A stretch of 64,000 nt of DNA, from positions 81,518 through 145,517 of the forward strand of contig MTCR01000143.1 in NCBI GenBank assembly GCA_002212725.1, written 5' to 3'. Shown here one piece after another: positions 34,884 to 43,547 of this stretch. The DNA comes from Sphingobacteriales bacterium TSM_CSM. GTDB lineage: Bacteria; Bacteroidota; Bacteroidia; Chitinophagales; UBA2359. The notes beneath the pieces were generated by a model. The model searched no databases. It was not told the DNA's origin and saw only the letters and a list, made by a program, of their open reading frames with translations. Both the position numbers and the translations under genes were made by a program. Each line of letters opens with the position of its first letter. Within the stretch, counting starts at the first letter, position 1.

Positions 34884-36257
34884 TTATACCTGTTTCAGGT
34901 AATCGTCCATATATTGGTCAAGAATTTGGGTTAGCTGGCCGTTATCCCATTTTTCTTCCACATTGGGTATGCCCATAATTTTGGCAAACAGTTGGTCTTG
35001 CAGTTTACCAATTCGCAGCGCTTCGGAGTATGGCAGGTTGGGGCTGAAGGTAACCATTGAATACAGCGGTATGTACCGGTTTTCGTATTGCAGGTTCAGC
35101 CTTCGCTCTATTTCTTTGCGCAGTATAAAATCGGGGTCGGCCACCAGGTCGCGCATTTCTACAAAGTTGCGCAATGCCAGTTCTGCAATAGCATTGGCAT
35201 CGGGTATGCGGCTTTGCTGATATTGTTGCAGCGCGTGTGGCCAGTGTATGCTTCCATCGGGTTGCATGTGTTGATTCAGTATGTTGTTCAGCACGCTGCA
35301 ATCTTCAAACCCGCAGTTCATGCCCTGCCCGTAAAAAGGCACAATGGCATGGGCGGCATCGCCAATAAGGGCAATTTTATGGTTATACACCCAGGGTTTG
35401 CACCGTATAAGCACCAGCGAGGAAGTGGGGTTGTGAAAAAAATCTTCCATGAGTGTAGGCATAAGCGCCTTTGCATCGGGAAAATAGTGGTCAAAAAAAT
35501 CATTTACCCCGGCTTCTGTTTTCAGCATTTCAAAAGACGGGTTGCCTTCAAACTCCAGAAACAGGGTACAGGTAAAACTGCCGTCGGTATTGGGCAGGGC
35601 AATGAGCATAAAACTTTTCCGGGGCCAAATATGCAGGGCATTTTTTTCCATAAGCCATGAACCGTTGGGTCCCGGTGGTATGGTAAGTTCTTTATAACCG
35701 TGTTCAATATAATCCTGGGCATAATCAAAGCGGTCGGTAAATTGCATACTGCCGCGCACGGCAGAAAAAGCGCCATCTGCGCCAAAAACAACATCGGCCT
35801 GCGCTGTATTGGCTGTGCCTGTGTTTTGGTCTTGCAGGTACAGGGTGGCTGCATTCAGGTCTATTTTAGTGCAGCGTTGGTTAAAGTAAAAATGTACATT
35901 TTCAAAATCATCGGCGCAGTTCATTAAGGTTTTGTTGAGGTCTGCCCTTGAAACCGAGTAAATGCATTGCCCTTCTTTTCCGTAGGGCTGAAAAGACAGG
36001 CTGCCATCAATATTATGTACCATTCTGCCATACATGGGTATGGCAATTTGGCGTATATGGTTGGCCACACCCACTTCTTCCAGCGCCTTCCAGCCGCGGT
36101 CGCTAAGGGCTAAGTTAATAGACCTGCCGCCGTCAACCACCTGCTTGCGCATATCGGGGCGGCGTTCATAAACGTGTACATCAAATCCTTTTTTTGCAAG
36201 GTACATGGCCAGCAAAGAACCCACCAGCCCGGCCCCGGCTATTGTAATTTTGTGCAT
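34884..36257 (-). CDS. kmo: Kynurenine 3-monooxygenase
   Basis: A 457-residue FAD-dependent aromatic hydroxylase that converts kynurenine to 3-hydroxykynurenine with NADPH and oxygen. The N-terminal Rossmann motif is ITIAGAGLVGSLLAMYLAKK. Typical KMO segments follow: DGGRSINLALSDRGWKAL, IPMYGRMVH, IYSVSRADLN, the second FAD motif ALIGDAAHAIVPFYGQGMNCGFEDC, and a helical C-terminus that in KMO closes the active site. No other kynurenine-pathway genes are adjacent. Its -7 box TACCTTTG is on the minus strand at 36324-36317, giving a leader of about 55 bases. Confidence 0.92.
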   Translation of the reverse strand: MHKITIAGAGLVGSLLAMYLAKKGFDVHVYERRPDMRKQVVDGGRSINLALSDRGWKALEEVGVANHIRQIAIPMYGRMVHNIDGSLSFQPYGKEGQCIYSVSRADLNKTLMNCADDFENVHFYFNQRCTKIDLNAATLYLQDQNTGTANTAQADVVFGADGAFSAVRGSMQFTDRFDYAQDYIEHGYKELTIPPGPNGSWLMEKNALHIWPRKSFMLIALPNTDGSFTCTLFLEFEGNPSFEMLKTEAGVNDFFDHYFPDAKALMPTLMEDFFHNPTSSLVLIRCKPWVYNHKIALIGDAAHAIVPFYGQGMNCGFEDCSVLNNILNQHMQPDGSIHWPHALQQYQQSRIPDANAIAELALRNFVEMRDLVADPDFILRKEIERRLNLQYENRYIPLYSMVTFSPNLPYSEALRIGKLQDQLFAKIMGIPNVEEKWDNGQLTQILDQYMDDYLKQV

Positions 36258-36286
36258 AAAATACCAGCATATTAAAATGAAACCAT

Positions 36287-36294
36287 TAACTTTG
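36287..36294 (+). promoter_or_regulatory. Promoter -7 element for the HD-hydrolase gene
   Basis: TAACTTTG matches TAnnTTTG on the plus strand, 52 bases before the ATG at 36347. It lies in the 89-bp divergent gap and overlaps the leader of the opposite gene. No good -33 box was found. Confidence 0.45.
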
Positions 36295-36316
36295 TTACGG
36301 CAGCAGCCCCAAACTG

Positions 36317-36324
36317 CAAAGGTA
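36317..36324 (-). promoter_or_regulatory. Promoter -7 element for kmo
   Basis: On the minus strand the sequence is TACCTTTG(C), an exact -7 consensus match, about 60 bases upstream of the kmo ATG. The two divergent -7 boxes face each other across about 22 bases, so the two promoters overlap. Confidence 0.55.
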
Positions 36325-36346
36325 TAAAACTCTGCTGCAATTACCT

Positions 36347-36985
36347 ATGAACCCGGCCTGTACCACATTGCTTTTAAACAGGTGGCTAAAGTTACTGCAA
36401 AAAACCGAAACCACCGCACAACAACAGCAAACGCTGCTGGAGGCGCTGCTAAAAAGATATTCGGCACAAGGGCGTGTTTACCACAACACCAATCATTTAT
36501 GCGAAATTTTTACCCTGCTTGACGAATTTGCCCATCTTCTTACAGAACCCGATGCCGCCAACTGGGCTGTTTTTTACCACGATGCTGTTTACAACCCCCT
36601 GCGCAAAGACAATGAACAGCGCAGCGCACAACTTGCCCTGAAGGTAATGCAAAACCTGAATTTGCCCCCGCAAACCACAACTCTTACACAAGAACTGATA
36701 TTGGCTACCCAAAACCATATTGCCCCGCAGCCAAATGTAAACATATACCTGTTTTTAGATGCCGATTTGGCCATTTTGGGGGCAGAACCCGAAAAATACG
36801 ACCGGTACGCCCGTGCCATAAGAACCGAATACCGTTTAGTGCCCGATATTCTGTACCAACCCGGCCGGAAACGGGTATTGCAACACCTGCTTGCCAAGCC
36901 GGCGCTGTACTATATGCCGCAAATGCAGGCACGGTTTGAGCAACAAGCCCGCCTCAACATGCAACGCGAACTGGAAACCCTGTAA
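36347..36985 (+). CDS. HD-superfamily metal-dependent phosphohydrolase
   Basis: A 212-residue cytosolic protein of the COG4339-type HD family. Metal ligands are visible in order: YHNTNHLCEIF (first His, near 46), FYHDAVYNP (the HD pair, near 80), a His in LATQNHIAPQ, and the Asp of FLDADLAILG. Members hydrolyse unknown phosphorylated substrates. It lies divergent to kmo with overlapping promoters, and 116 bp upstream of the thiolase gene on the same strand. Confidence 0.82.
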   Translation: MNPACTTLLLNRWLKLLQKTETTAQQQQTLLEALLKRYSAQGRVYHNTNHLCEIFTLLDEFAHLLTEPDAANWAVFYHDAVYNPLRKDNEQRSAQLALKVMQNLNLPPQTTTLTQELILATQNHIAPQPNVNIYLFLDADLAILGAEPEKYDRYARAIRTEYRLVPDILYQPGRKRVLQHLLAKPALYYMPQMQARFEQQARLNMQRELETL

Positions 36986-37054
36986 CCCCAACTGTATTAC
37001 TTGTAAAATGGCTGTTAACCGTCGCTCAGCATGGCACAGAACCCCGAAATAACG

Positions 37055-37062
37055 TACCTTTG
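37055..37062 (+). promoter_or_regulatory. Promoter -7 element for the thiolase gene
   Basis: TACCTTTG is an exact -7 match. It would start transcription near 37069, which rules out the in-frame TTG at 37060 as start codon and supports the ATG at 37102. Confidence 0.6.
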
Positions 37063-37101
37063 CCCCAAAATTATACCAATACCACCACTACTCCCAATAC
37101 C

Positions 37102-38307
37102 ATGATAACACCGGTTTATGTAATTGATGCCCTCAGAACCCCTATTGGCAGCTATGGCGGTACACTAAGCAGTATGCGCCCCGACGATTTGGCGGCTCAC
37201 GTAATACGCGCCCTGCTGCAAAGAAACCCGCAAATTGCCCCCGCGCTTATTGAAGATGTAATTTTGGGCGCAGCCAACCAAGCCGGCGAAGACAACCGCA
37301 ACGTGGCACGCATGGCACTGCTGCTGGCCGGGCTGCCCGTAGAAACAGGCGGTGTAACGGTAAACCGGCTTTGTGCATCGGGTTTGCAGGCGGTTATGGA
37401 TGCCGCCCGCGGTATTATGCTGGGCGAGGGCATGGCTTACATTGCCGGCGGCGCCGAAAGCATGAGCCGCGCCCCGTTTGTAATGGCCAAAGCCGATACC
37501 GCCTTTAGCAGGCAAACCGAGGTGTATGATACCACGCTTGGCTGGCGATTTTTAAACGCCCGCTTAGCCAAACTGTATCACCCCTACAGTATGGGCGAAA
37601 CCGCCGAAAACGTAGCCCGGCAATGGAACATAAGCCGTACAGAACAAGATGAATTTGCCCTCGAATCGCAGCAAAAATACCAGCAGGCATTTGCACAAAA
37701 CCGCTTTAAACCCGAAATAGTTCCTGTTGAGGTGCAGCCCAACCGCAAAACTCCGCCTGTATTAATTGACACCGATGAACACCCCCGCCAAACCACGCTT
37801 GAAAAGCTGGCCAAACTGCCCGCCGCCTTTGTGCCAAACGGAACCGTTACGGCCGGCAACTCATCGGGCATTAACGACGGCGCTGCGGCCCTGCTGCTGG
37901 TAAGCGAAACATTGGTTAAACAACTTCAGCTCCAACCCCTGGCAAGAGTGGTATCTATGGCCATTGCCGGCGTTGACCCGCAATACATGGGCATTGGACC
38001 CGTGCCCGCCACCCAAAAAGCCCTGAAACGTGCCGGGCTAGCCGTTAATAACATTGACCTTGTTGAACTCAACGAAGCCTTTGCATCGCAATCGTTGGCC
38101 TGCATGCGCGATTTAAACCTGAACCCGCAGTTGGTAAACGTAAACGGCGGAGCCATTGCCCTGGGACACCCGTTGGGTTGTTCGGGCGCGCGTATAAGTG
38201 CCACCCTGCTGCACGAACTGCAACGCCGCAACAATGCCCGCTACGGGCTTGCCACCATGTGTATTGGTGTGGGGCAAGGAGCAGCCATTATTTACGAAAA
38301 ATGCTGA
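37102..38307 (+). CDS. Thiolase (acetyl-CoA acyltransferase, 3-oxoadipyl-CoA thiolase-like)
   Basis: A 401-residue type II-like thiolase that cleaves 3-oxoacyl-CoA or condenses acetyl-CoA units. The acylated Cys is in VNRLCASGLQAVMDAA (near residue 91), the His in NVNGGAIALGHPLGCSGAR, and the second catalytic Cys in ATMCIGVGQGAA. Features such as GAANQAGEDNRNVARMALLL and TLGWRFLNARLAKLY agree best with the PcaF/PaaJ subgroup, which acts on 3-oxoadipyl-CoA in aromatic degradation, but that subgroup also contains general beta-oxidation enzymes. No other paa or pca genes are in the window, so I leave the symbol empty. The start is set by the -7 box. Confidence 0.9.
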   Translation: MITPVYVIDALRTPIGSYGGTLSSMRPDDLAAHVIRALLQRNPQIAPALIEDVILGAANQAGEDNRNVARMALLLAGLPVETGGVTVNRLCASGLQAVMDAARGIMLGEGMAYIAGGAESMSRAPFVMAKADTAFSRQTEVYDTTLGWRFLNARLAKLYHPYSMGETAENVARQWNISRTEQDEFALESQQKYQQAFAQNRFKPEIVPVEVQPNRKTPPVLIDTDEHPRQTTLEKLAKLPAAFVPNGTVTAGNSSGINDGAAALLLVSETLVKQLQLQPLARVVSMAIAGVDPQYMGIGPVPATQKALKRAGLAVNNIDLVELNEAFASQSLACMRDLNLNPQLVNVNGGAIALGHPLGCSGARISATLLHELQRRNNARYGLATMCIGVGQGAAIIYEKC

Positions 38308-38356
38308 TGCCCTGTTTTTTAACGGATGCACTCACTAAAAACAGCTAAATTTACCC

Positions 38357-38364
38357 TATCTTTG
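38357..38364 (+). promoter_or_regulatory. Promoter -7 element for the coiled-coil gene
   Basis: TATCTTTG(C) is an exact -7 consensus match, 138 bases upstream of the ATG at 38503. No TTTG at -33 is seen. The long leader is Pro/Ala-codon-like but has no open frame of note. Confidence 0.5.
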
Positions 38365-38502
38365 CATAAATAACCGCTTTATCCACTAACAAATACCGCC
38401 CCGTTCCCTCATAACGGCAACCCTGCCGCCACCCGCAACAACGTTGTTTACCACTTTACCACCTACCACCTTAACCGATTTACCAGACTAAACTTGCCAA
38501 CA

Positions 38503-39876
38503 ATGAAAGACAGAATTGCCTTTTGGGCCGAACAAGCCAACGAAAAAATATTTGTTATAGTAAGGCTAAGACTGGAAGACGATATTTTCGACATCTGGAC
38601 AATGCCCAAATCAAGTATTTCCGATGAGTTTGAAAAAAAAGCCCTGGCAAATGACACCATTGACCAGATTAACCCGGAACAACTGCCCGAACCGCATACG
38701 CATATTGAACGCAGTGTAATGGAAGAATATTTGTTGCCCGAAACCATAAAAACACACGAAACGCTGCTGGTTAAACGGGCCGAAACAGAATGGCGGGTAA
38801 AAGTACTGTCAAACAAACTGTCGCAGCAACTGGAAAAAATGATTGACGAGTTGTTTGCTCAGGTAAAATCGCTTACCGAGTACGACAACGAAATGTGGGA
38901 CCTTACCAAAACTTTTTGGGATAAGGTTAACAACCATTTTCAGGAGAAAGACCTTACCCGCGAACATGCCGGCATGTTGCGCGATAAAATTAATGAGGCT
39001 TTTAACATTCTGAAATCTTTGCGCAAATCGGCGCAGGAGCAGTTTGGCAAAGAAGCGCAAAAAGCTTTTGAGCAAATATCGGGGCAGGTGCAGAAAATTA
39101 TAGATACCTTTTCGCCTAAAGCGAACCTTAATTTTGTTTTCGACCAACTGAAAAAACTGCAGGAAGAGGCCAACAAAGCCCGCTTAGGCGCCGAAATGCG
39201 CAAACAACTGTATGAATTGCTCAACAATGCCTTTGAAATGGTAAAGGCAGAGCGCCAGAAATCGGGGTTGCGCCACCTCGAAAACCGCATTAAGGGGCTG
39301 CAAGATGTTATTGCCCGCATGGAAAAAAGCATTAAAGAAGATAACAACGAGCTTAATTTCCAGAAAAACCGCCTGCAACATACCAGCGGGCAATTAGAGG
39401 CACAATTGCGCGAGGCCAAAATGCAAATGATTAAAACCCAACTCGAATCGAAAGAGGCAAAACTGGCCGATATGCTCAAAACGCTGGAAGGGTTAAATAA
39501 CCAACTAAAACAAGAGCAAAAACGGTACGGAAATGCAACCGGTAAACAGGCAAAAGAAAAACCTGCCGAAAAAAAGAACCTGGATAGAGACAAAAAAAGA
39601 AGCCCGAATAAAGACAAAAAAACAACAGCCGGCACCGAAACGCCCGAAATAGAGGCTGCTACAGAACAGCCGGACAATACTACCGCCGAAGATACTGCCG
39701 GCGGCAGCCAAGACCTCATACTGCCCGAAATACAACACCATTTCTATGAACCCGTGCAGGAAACCGACGTGGAATTGTATATGGAAGAGAAAACCGTAAA
39801 ACCGGTTAACCCCGAAGATTACGCCGATGGCGACGGAACCTACGACTACGACCGCGAAGACCGTTCTGATGCATAG
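38503..39876 (+). CDS. Long coiled-coil protein, function unknown
   Basis: I do not recognise this 457-residue protein. It has no signal peptide or membrane segment. The first 65 residues look globular (MKDRIAFWAEQANEKIFVIV, then ARLRLEDD-like strands). Residues about 75-345 are almost continuous amphipathic helix rich in Lys, Glu, Gln and Leu, including a strict coiled-coil around LENRIKGLQDVIARMEKS. After that comes a low-complexity Lys/Pro/Thr/Glu linker and an acidic tail (YADGDGTYDYDREDRSDA). The layout suggests a cytoplasmic scaffold or filament protein. The ATG at 38503 is preferred to a TTG three codons earlier. It stands alone, 139 bp upstream of the ArsS-like gene. Confidence 0.6.
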   Translation: MKDRIAFWAEQANEKIFVIVRLRLEDDIFDIWTMPKSSISDEFEKKALANDTIDQINPEQLPEPHTHIERSVMEEYLLPETIKTHETLLVKRAETEWRVKVLSNKLSQQLEKMIDELFAQVKSLTEYDNEMWDLTKTFWDKVNNHFQEKDLTREHAGMLRDKINEAFNILKSLRKSAQEQFGKEAQKAFEQISGQVQKIIDTFSPKANLNFVFDQLKKLQEEANKARLGAEMRKQLYELLNNAFEMVKAERQKSGLRHLENRIKGLQDVIARMEKSIKEDNNELNFQKNRLQHTSGQLEAQLREAKMQMIKTQLESKEAKLADMLKTLEGLNNQLKQEQKRYGNATGKQAKEKPAEKKNLDRDKKRSPNKDKKTTAGTETPEIEAATEQPDNTTAEDTAGGSQDLILPEIQHHFYEPVQETDVELYMEEKTVKPVNPEDYADGDGTYDYDREDRSDA

Positions 39877-40015
39877 AGTGGCGCACCGCATGATGTGCAT
39901 ACCCGTGCTTCGGGAGCAATGAAAGCAGGTAAACAGGTGTCTGTTGCAGTATTGTTTTTATGGCAGATACACTGTCAAACCAACCATTTAACCGAATAAG
40001 GTACGGTAACCCCAC

Positions 40016-41101
40016 ATGAGCAATATCCCTACCGAAACAACTGTTAAAAAATCGCTTGCCGGGCAAAACAACCGGCTGGCCGATACCTTGGTACAGTTGC
40101 AGGTGCTCAATGGCAACCACCCGGCAAACCAAAAACAATTCGCGCCGGTTGAGCAAAAAATGTGCGAGGCAGGATTGTACCCCCTTTTACCCACCGGCGT
40201 AGAAATTTTGCAGGTAAACGTGGGTAAACGGTGCAACCAAACCTGCGCCCACTGCCATGTAGATGCCGGCCCCGACCGCCGCGAAGCCATGAGCATGGAA
40301 ACTATGCAACAATGCCTTAATGTGCTTGCCCAAAACCCCCGTGTTACCACCTTAGATATTACCGGCGGCGCACCCGAAATGCATCCGCTTTTTAAATGGC
40401 TGGCAGAGGAGGCAACAAAACTGGGTAAAAAGGTAATAGACCGGTGCAATTTAACCATTATTACCGCAAACTCCCAATACCGGCAATTGCCGCAGTTTTT
40501 TGCCGCCAATGGCATAGAGGTGGTTTCTTCGCTGCCGCATTTTGGCGCTTTGCATACCAACCGGCAGCGTGGAAACGGCGTTTTTGAGGCTTCGGTAGAG
40601 GCTCTGCAACTGCTTAATGAGGTAGGGTATGGACAAGAGGGCAGTGGCCTGGTACTCAATTTGGTGTATAACCCTTCGGGGGCATTTTTACCCGGCTCCC
40701 AGCAAAACCTCGAAACCGAGTTTAAGCGGCAGTTGCACCGCAAATATGGCATTGTTTTTAACCGCCTTTTTGCAATTACCAACATGCCCATTAGCCGTTA
40801 TTTGCACTTTTTACTGCAAAGTGGCCAATACGAACCCTACATGCAACTGCTTATTGACAATTTTAACCCCGCCGCCGCAAAGGGGGTTATGTGCCGGAAC
40901 ACCATTTCGGTAAGTTGGGAAGGATTTTTGTACGATTGCGATTTTAACCAAATGCTCAACTTACAAGTTAGTGCAGGCGCGCCGCAGCACATAAGCAATT
41001 TTAATCTGCAACAACTTAACGAGCGGCAAATTGTACTAAACCAGCATTGCTACGGCTGCACGGCCGGCAGCGGTTCGGGGTGCGGGGGCGCTACTGCATA
41101 G
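40016..41101 (+). CDS. arsS: Arsenosugar-biosynthesis-type radical SAM protein ArsS
   Basis: A 361-residue radical SAM enzyme with the cluster motif CNQTCAHCH (Cys73, Cys77, Cys80) directly after VNVGKR, the usual entry of the family. The C-terminal DUF3641-like domain ends CYGCTAGSGSGCGGATA, the Cys-rich motif typical of ArsS, which attaches a deoxyadenosyl group to dimethylarsenite in arsenosugar synthesis. In some homologues one of these Cys positions is selenocysteine; here the frame is uninterrupted and no in-frame TGA is needed. No arsM methyltransferase or other ars gene is adjacent, so the role is inferred from family only. Confidence 0.85.
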   Translation: MSNIPTETTVKKSLAGQNNRLADTLVQLQVLNGNHPANQKQFAPVEQKMCEAGLYPLLPTGVEILQVNVGKRCNQTCAHCHVDAGPDRREAMSMETMQQCLNVLAQNPRVTTLDITGGAPEMHPLFKWLAEEATKLGKKVIDRCNLTIITANSQYRQLPQFFAANGIEVVSSLPHFGALHTNRQRGNGVFEASVEALQLLNEVGYGQEGSGLVLNLVYNPSGAFLPGSQQNLETEFKRQLHRKYGIVFNRLFAITNMPISRYLHFLLQSGQYEPYMQLLIDNFNPAAAKGVMCRNTISVSWEGFLYDCDFNQMLNLQVSAGAPQHISNFNLQQLNERQIVLNQHCYGCTAGSGSGCGGATA

Positions 41102-41206
41102 CGGCAAAAGGAGGCGGCAAGGGTAATTTTTCAGCACCAAATGTACTATTAGTATAATTATCCTCACCCATGTGCCCCGTAAGCCGGCGCGTGTGATGCA
41201 CGGCAA

Positions 41207-42583
41207 CTACTGTTTGTTGTTACCTGTATTCCATTTTTCCAGCACGGCGCAATTGGCATAACGCTCGTCGATATGAATATAGGTTTTGGGTATGCGGCGT
41301 TGCATCCATTTGAGCATTACGCGTTGTTTTTCGTTTTCCTCTACAATGCTTCGAATGCGGTTATAGTCGTCTTTAAGGTTGGCAATATGAGGTTTGGTGC
41401 GGGTTTGCACATAAAAAATGCGGTAAGCTTTGCTGCCGTCGCGCAATTCAAAAGGAACGGGTTTTGATATTTGTCCTTCTTTAAGGGTGTCTATGGTAAA
41501 ATAGATGGTGGGGTCAATTTCGTTCATTTCAAAAAAACTGCTGCCCGACGGGTTGTAGAGCAAGCCGCCGGTAGCTTTGGAGTCTTCATCTTCCGAAAAT
41601 TTTTCTACTGCTTTTTTAAAGGTAAGTGCGGTATCGGTAAGAATGGCGGTGCGGATGCTGTCGAGGCGGTTAAGGGCATCTTGCAGTTCCACTTCCGATA
41701 CTTTGGGTTTAATGAGTATGTGGCGGGTATGAATTTTATCGCCGCGCCGTTCGAGCAGTTGAATGAGGTGGTATCCGAATTTGCTTTCTACCGGTTCAGA
41801 CAATTCACCGGGTTTGAGTTTAAAAGCGGCGCCTTCAAATTCGGGCACAAAATCGCCGCGGTTGGTCCAGCCAAGGTCGCCGCCTTGTTGGGCAGAGCCG
41901 GGGTCTTCGGAATACAGGGAGGCGAGGCGCGAAAAATCTTCGCCTTCTTCCTCTACGCGTTTTTTCAGTTTGAGGAGGGTTTGTTTTACGTCATCTTTTT
42001 GGACGCGGCTCATTTTGGGTTGTATGGCTAATTGCAGCAGTTCAATTTCGGCATTGTAATAAGGTATGCTGTCTTTTGGCATTTGGTCGAAATAGTTTTT
42101 AACTTCTGCCGGTGTTACCGAAATATTGCCCAAAATCTGGCTTTGCATTCTTTGTGCCAACAAGATGCCGCGCACTTCTTCGCGGTATTCCTCTTTAATT
42201 TCGAGCATGGTTTTGCCGTAGTAGGCTTCAAATTTTACGACATCGCCGCCAAAAAGCCCCAGAAAATAGCGCAGGCGGTTGTCAATTTCGCGTTCTACTT
42301 CTTCTTCCTTTACCTCTATGCTGTCAATTTCGGCTTGGGTTTGAAACATGCGGTCGAGCAGGAGTTGGTCTAATACCTGGCAGCGCAGGGTTCCGTCATC
42401 GGCAATATTATTTGCCCGGATTTGGTTGTACTGGTTTTCAATGTCCGAAATCAGCACAATTTTGTCGCCAACTACAGCGGCAATTTCATCAATGGCAAAG
42501 GGTTGTGCGCAAAGGTTGGCGGCATACAGGCAGCAGGCAAGGCAAAAAAACAGGCTATGTTTAAAAATAATGCTGGCGTTCAT
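41207..42583 (-). CDS. SurA-like periplasmic peptidyl-prolyl isomerase / chaperone
   Basis: A 458-residue protein with a signal peptide ([17 protein letters not shown]) when started at the ATG at 42583; a longer frame to 42694 would run through the upstream gene and bury the signal. The N-terminal SurA-type chaperone domain starts with [19 protein letters not shown]. Two parvulin domains follow: the first with [23 protein letters not shown] ... [10 protein letters not shown] split around residue 220-310, the second with [13 protein letters not shown] onward, more diverged. It assists folding of outer-membrane proteins. It is the last of three foldase genes and starts 7 bp after the preceding stop. 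Confidence 0.88.
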   Translation of the reverse strand: MNASIIFKHSLFFCLACCLYAANLCAQPFAIDEIAAVVGDKIVLISDIENQYNQIRANNIADDGTLRCQVLDQLLLDRMFQTQAEIDSIEVKEEEVEREIDNRLRYFLGLFGGDVVKFEAYYGKTMLEIKEEYREEVRGILLAQRMQSQILGNISVTPAEVKNYFDQMPKDSIPYYNAEIELLQLAIQPKMSRVQKDDVKQTLLKLKKRVEEEGEDFSRLASLYSEDPGSAQQGGDLGWTNRGDFVPEFEGAAFKLKPGELSEPVESKFGYHLIQLLERRGDKIHTRHILIKPKVSEVELQDALNRLDSIRTAILTDTALTFKKAVEKFSEDEDSKATGGLLYNPSGSSFFEMNEIDPTIYFTIDTLKEGQISKPVPFELRDGSKAYRIFYVQTRTKPHIANLKDDYNRIRSIVEENEKQRVMLKWMQRRIPKTYIHIDERYANCAVLEKWNTGNNKQ

Positions 42584-42590
42584 GGAGTTG

Positions 42591-43487
42591 CTACGGGTTG
42601 TGTTGGTAAATTTCAATAAGGCCGTTGTTAATGGCATCTTCATAAATTTGTTTCCGGGTGTTTTCCAGATAACGGAGGCTATGTTTGTGGGCAATTATTT
42701 TTTCCACTTCGGGTTTGCAATAACCAATCGGGGCGGTACTGCCCTGTTTGGCTGCTGTATCAATGCTTATATAATACGTATAAACGGCATCGTGCGTTTG
42801 AAAAAAATGATTTTGCAGGAAGGTGGTAAAATCACTGTCGTCGAGCGGAATTTGCTGTTGCAGTTCGGTCCATGCATACCAACGGGCGGGCAGGGCGCAG
42901 GTAAAGGTTTGGCGGTTGCAAAGCTGCAAAAGTGTTTGCAGGGCATCGGGGGTATTTTTTTTGAGCAGCAGTTTTACCGAGTCTTGTTTTTCTGCCTTGT
43001 TGCCGGTAATTACATAAGCAACTTTAACAACGTTGGTGCCCAGTACAAAATTGTCTTTATTTTGTTGGTAGTAGGTTTCGGTTTCGGCCGGGTCTATCAG
43101 GGTATCGGGGTTTTGTTGCAGTAATTGCTGTTCAAAGGCGTGCAGCAGGAGCGACTCGCGGTAATCCTGCAATTGTTGTTCTAAATTGGGCATGGTAGCG
43201 GTTATTTCATTGCCGGCATTAAGCAACATAGCCTGCCGGCGCACCCAGTTGTTAATATAGTTGTTTACCGTAGCGGCGCTGTCTTGCGGGGGCGTACCCG
43301 GGTTTACCAACCCCTGCAACTGCGAGCGGTAAAGGTAGGTGTTTTGTACGCGCGCCACCGGAACATCGCCGTTGCTGCTCCTTTTTGAGAAAAACCGGCA
43401 TCCGGCAACCAACAACAACAACGCCAGCGCTATGGTTACAAGCGCCGGCGTTGTGGGGGTGGTGTATAATGGGTGTGTTGGTTTCAA
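42591..43487 (-). CDS. Foldase-like lipoprotein of the parvulin cluster, PPIase domain not evident
   Basis: A 298-residue lipoprotein (hydrophobic segment [11 protein letters not shown], Cys30). The N-terminal part follows the SurA/PrsA chaperone pattern: [17 protein letters not shown], then [20 protein letters not shown], and a helical region. A recognisable parvulin active-site pattern (HILxx ... FGYHxI) is missing, and the C-terminal half is diverged. This middle member of the Bacteroidota three-gene foldase cluster is often so. It lies between two clear parvulins (60 bp after the first, 7 bp before the third) and probably works as a holdase with them. Confidence 0.7.
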   Translation of the reverse strand: MKPTHPLYTTPTTPALVTIALALLLLVAGCRFFSKRSSNGDVPVARVQNTYLYRSQLQGLVNPGTPPQDSAATVNNYINNWVRRQAMLLNAGNEITATMPNLEQQLQDYRESLLLHAFEQQLLQQNPDTLIDPAETETYYQQNKDNFVLGTNVVKVAYVITGNKAEKQDSVKLLLKKNTPDALQTLLQLCNRQTFTCALPARWYAWTELQQQIPLDDSDFTTFLQNHFFQTHDAVYTYYISIDTAAKQGSTAPIGYCKPEVEKIIAHKHSLRYLENTRKQIYEDAINNGLIEIYQHNP

Positions 43488-43547
43488 AACACGGAATTAT
43501 TGGGTAAAACAGTTTGCACAGTAGGCAAAAGCCTCAACAACGGCGGG

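Noticed and set aside
40016..41101. Possible selenoprotein form of ArsS
   Set aside because: The C-terminal Cys motif is fully encoded by Cys codons and the frame has no internal TGA.
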